64,000 nucleotides of DNA, taken from positions 4,030,001 through 4,094,000 of the forward strand of contig JARFXM010000009.1 of assembly GCA_029532625.1 (NCBI GenBank), written 5' to 3'. This DNA is from Lomentospora prolificans (lineage: Eukaryota > Ascomycota > Sordariomycetes > Microascales > Microascaceae). Shown here in pieces: positions 61,355-64,000 of this stretch; the first letter of the stretch is position 1, and each line of letters opens with the position of its first letter. The notes beneath the pieces were generated by a model. That model saw only the letters and a program-made list of their open reading frames with translations. It ran no database searches and was not told the DNA's origin. The position numbers were made by a program, and so were the translations under genes.

Positions 61355-63072
61355 TCTACTCTGAACCTCGGAAATCGGCAGCCGCGACAAACAAATGCGG
61401 AAACGCCCCAGCCCGGCTGTGCCATCTGCGCAAGCCTCCACAATGATGGAATCGCACCCCACCCCATTCTGCGAGCTCCCTCTGCCGATGAACCTGGCGG
61501 GGAGATATCGCCGCCTTTGCACAAGCCAAGGGTGTCCCGGCAAGAGTTCCACCAGGAATAGACTTGGCTGTTCTTGAACGCTGGGAGTGTACAAGTCCAG
61601 GCCCTCTGCATCCTGGCTTACACGGTGCCGTGTTCCCGGTTCACTGATGAGTTGGCAACGTTAGCGTGATAGAGGGCCGGGCACCGAGGATGATCCCCTC
61701 CGGGCGGCGGGGATTCGTGTTCGCGACGTTGGGTTGGGGTTTGGGGGATGGTGGGCGGGTCGGCTGCAAACCGGGAGGCTCGACGTCGTGGTTCGGAATG
61801 CGGAGGCCGGTTAGATGAGTGATCTGGGGTGCCGGAGTAGCTCGTTCACCCACGCCTTTGGTCGCGATTCGATCCTTGTGTGTTCGGTGTAGAGAACATT
61901 GGGAATTGAGAGGCCGATGCATCCAAGTCGATACATGCCACCGCTACACACTATCATCTTCTCCTATAGCTCTGTTAGCTCAAGCTACTCTTGAGTGGAT
62001 GCAAGTGCAAGTATCTCCTTCAGTTTGTCTAGCTGTAGCTCGGCGCTCACATAACCTCTAATATAACCTCTTGTAGGAGGGATAAGAGATGAACGACCCT
62101 ACCTGACACTACGAGACCTGCGAGACCACACAACTGGATGCCCACCCCTTTATTCCCTGCAAATATAAGTGTCCATCTGATACCCGGCACGACAAAACGC
62201 ATCCTCCCTAAACTAATCTCGCGTCAGGCTCCTCCTAGAAACGAGCCACGGAGACATTGCTGAGGGCCAGGAACCGCCGAGGCGTATAAGCATCTCGAGT
62301 TTCACCTACGCCTCGCAAAGCAGCGGAACGCGCTCCCGGAATCTTCTTTTGGGCCTTTCGCATCTCTCGCTCCGTATCGATCATTGCATCCCGATCGCCC
62401 GCGCTCTCGAATCCTCAGGACATGTCCCGTATCAAAACACAAACTGGTGACGGGAGTACGACATCAAACCGAAGAATAAGGGAGAGCACAATATCGGCGC
62501 AAACTACAAATTCGCACATTGAGCACTGGAAAACATCCAATCCGAAACTGATCGTGTTAAACAACATAAATCGTTCTTTTCTTTTCCGTTCCTCTTCCTT
62601 TCTGTAGCAGCTCTCCCCCCTTCTTTTCCTTCCCCGGCCTTCCGACCCCTTGCGACCCCTAAGTACACTTTGCAGACAGGAATATAATAAACTTTTCACT
62701 TCCTCCGGCCAAGCATCTCCTATTGCTCTCTCGCCGCCAAAACGATGCAACAAAAGACTAGTAGAACGTTCTAGGAAAAGACGGCTAGTAAAATATGTCC
62801 CTGCCGGGGACATGTTGTTTTGGTATCACTACAATACGGACTGCGACCGAAGCACTCCGGCTTCCCAACCCCCGCGAGACGGACCCGGACAGTCTAGACA
62901 GCTCGGTATCACTACTCGCTCCAAATATGCTTCCCATTCTTGCCGGCCTCGGTCACAGTCCGTATACATCCCAGCCATCGAAGTTATCCTCCTCTGTCAC
63001 GCTCCCGAGCCTCGCTTCGGGACTGGGTCCACCACGATTAGGAGCAAATTCTGTTCGCAACTCTTGACCAAG

Positions 63073-64000
63073 TCACAATTCGTCCTCCTCCAACTCTGAC
63101 GGCTTCAGCAGACCGCCAACCTTCGCTCGGCGCTCCAGATCAGCGGCTTTAGCATCCCGCTCCTGTTGCTCCTTCTCCACGATGTAGAGCTCGGCATTGT
63201 CGCCGGCAAATTCCTTGAGAGAGATGAGGAAGTCTCGCAGGTTGAGACGGAACTTGTCGTACTGCGTGTTAAACGCAAAGAGGTTCTCCACAAATGACGC
63301 GATTTGTGCCCTGCTAATGTTAGTCTGCGGCAACTAGGGCCATCGTTGATGTGGAGGTGTGCACTTACGGCTGGAGATTAGGGAAGGCATTCTTCATCTG
63401 AGACGCGACAAAGTTGGCCAAGAACTCCTTGTTGCCGGTGCCCGGCTGGGCTTCCGTGGGAGGATAGATCGGTCCCTGAATCTTTGGAGAGGTACCGTCA
63501 GCGGGGCTGACGAAGTAGAACAACCTCATCAAGAGCATTGACTGCGTCTTGAAACCGGCCTTGTGATCGGGGTCAGTCACGACGTAGAAGATATCCTGTA
63601 GGATGGGCACAAAGAATTGCTGGAAGAACATGTTGGAGGTCTGCACATCAGTCTTGTCGGCAATGTTGTTAATAAGCTCCAGACACATGTTAAGACCAGC
63701 GGCCTCGACATCTCGGTTGTCGTGCTTGAAAGCCCACGAGCACGAGTCGATAACGAACTTGAACTGCCGGTTATCAAGCTTGAGCAGAGCCGGGAAGCAG
63801 TGGAGGTTGATCGCCCTCAGTAGGTTAAAGAACTCTACGCGGTGCTCGGGGAATTCGGAAAAGTCCTTGTTGATCATTTCGAGCGTGCACTCAAAGACAT
63901 TCTCCATGATGATGGGAATTTGGTCCTCCATAAGAGACTGGAGCGGCATGATGTCAGTTACAATTACGTTACGGGACACTTTTGGGCACTGTCCCCTGTC
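63073..64000 (-). CDS. CRM1: Exportin-1 / CRM1, C-terminal part (runs off the right edge)
   Basis: CRM1 is the importin-beta-family receptor that exports leucine-rich NES cargo through the nuclear pore with Ran-GTP. Only the last exons are in view: 63369-63937 and 63073-63310, joined across a 58-nt intron (63311-63368). They encode about 268 residues of the C-terminal HEAT-repeat arch, recognisable from SLMEDQIPIIMENVFECTL, INKDFSEFPEHRVEFF and SPADGTSPKIQGPIYPP, ending in the acidic tail LEEDEL. The protein normally exceeds 1,000 residues, so most of it lies beyond 64000. The sequence 63938-64000 looks like the 3' part of another intron (branch-like AACTGAC, acceptor CTCCAG), although the frame happens to stay open through it. 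Confidence 0.96.

Larger units (their letters stand above)
38557..63072. other. Gene-poor region of about 24.5 kb
   Basis: I recognise no gene between the Ecl1-type gene and CRM1. The longest frames reach about 171 codons (58604-59119, minus), are mutually overlapping on both strands, and show no domain, membrane protein or transposase motif. Base composition is not extreme and I see no clear repeat-induced point mutation pattern by eye. It contains five of the seven TACGAAGTA motifs in the window, a hairpin at 40234-40259, G17 at 54622-54638, T19 at 53557-53575 and several microsatellites, listed separately. Confidence 0.5.

Noticed and set aside
62415..62813. 132-codon minus frame downstream of CRM1
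   Set aside because: Low-complexity Arg/Lys/Glu stretch from GA-rich DNA in the 3' flank of CRM1; no support as a gene.

Overview
The window looks like nuclear DNA of a filamentous ascomycete (Pezizomycotina, probably Sordariomycetes; the class is an inference from protein feel, not a search). Every confident gene has the expected structure: introns mostly of 58-103 nt (three are longer, at 186-215 nt or in one case running off the window) with GT...AG ends, several with CTAAC/CTGAC-like branch points, and 2-6 exons or none. I see no rRNA, tRNA, CRISPR or intact transposon.

Layout. 1.26-3.03 kb (-): an unnamed protein made of about 16 tandem Cys/His modules. 4.43-8.27 kb (-): a long TBF1-type telobox Myb protein with a TRFH-like domain, with an apparent one-base homopolymer frameshift and an open AT-hook-coding extension behind its stop. 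11.59-13.24 kb (+): an aldA-type NAD(P) aldehyde dehydrogenase behind a C-rich, CT-repeat promoter. 15.90-17.79 kb (-): a histidine phosphatase/phosphoglycerate mutase family protein with a long disordered tail. 20.03-20.68 kb (+): a DUF1168/PRKRIP1-type spliceosome-associated protein, convergent with 21.06-23.18 kb (-): the CCT3 subunit of the TRiC chaperonin (six exons). 38.09-38.56 kb (-): a small Ecl1-type zinc protein. 63.07 kb to the right edge (-): the C-terminal end of the nuclear exportin CRM1.

The genes are mostly conserved housekeeping or regulatory genes with no shared pathway; I see no biosynthetic cluster. The striking large-scale feature is the spacing: six genes fill the first 23 kb, then about 15 kb (23.2-38.1) and about 24.5 kb (38.6-63.1) hold only one recognisable gene between them. 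These deserts carry homopolymer tracts, short tandem repeats, a small perfect-looking hairpin and a dispersed 9-mer (TACGAAGTA) that recurs seven times in intergenic DNA. Open frames there are short, overlap on both strands and resemble nothing I know. I did not find a convincing new multi-gene system; the best leads are the modular Cys/His gene with its His-splitting introns, the TBF1 C-terminal extension and the dispersed 9-mer. All splice sites were read by eye and no similarity search was run.
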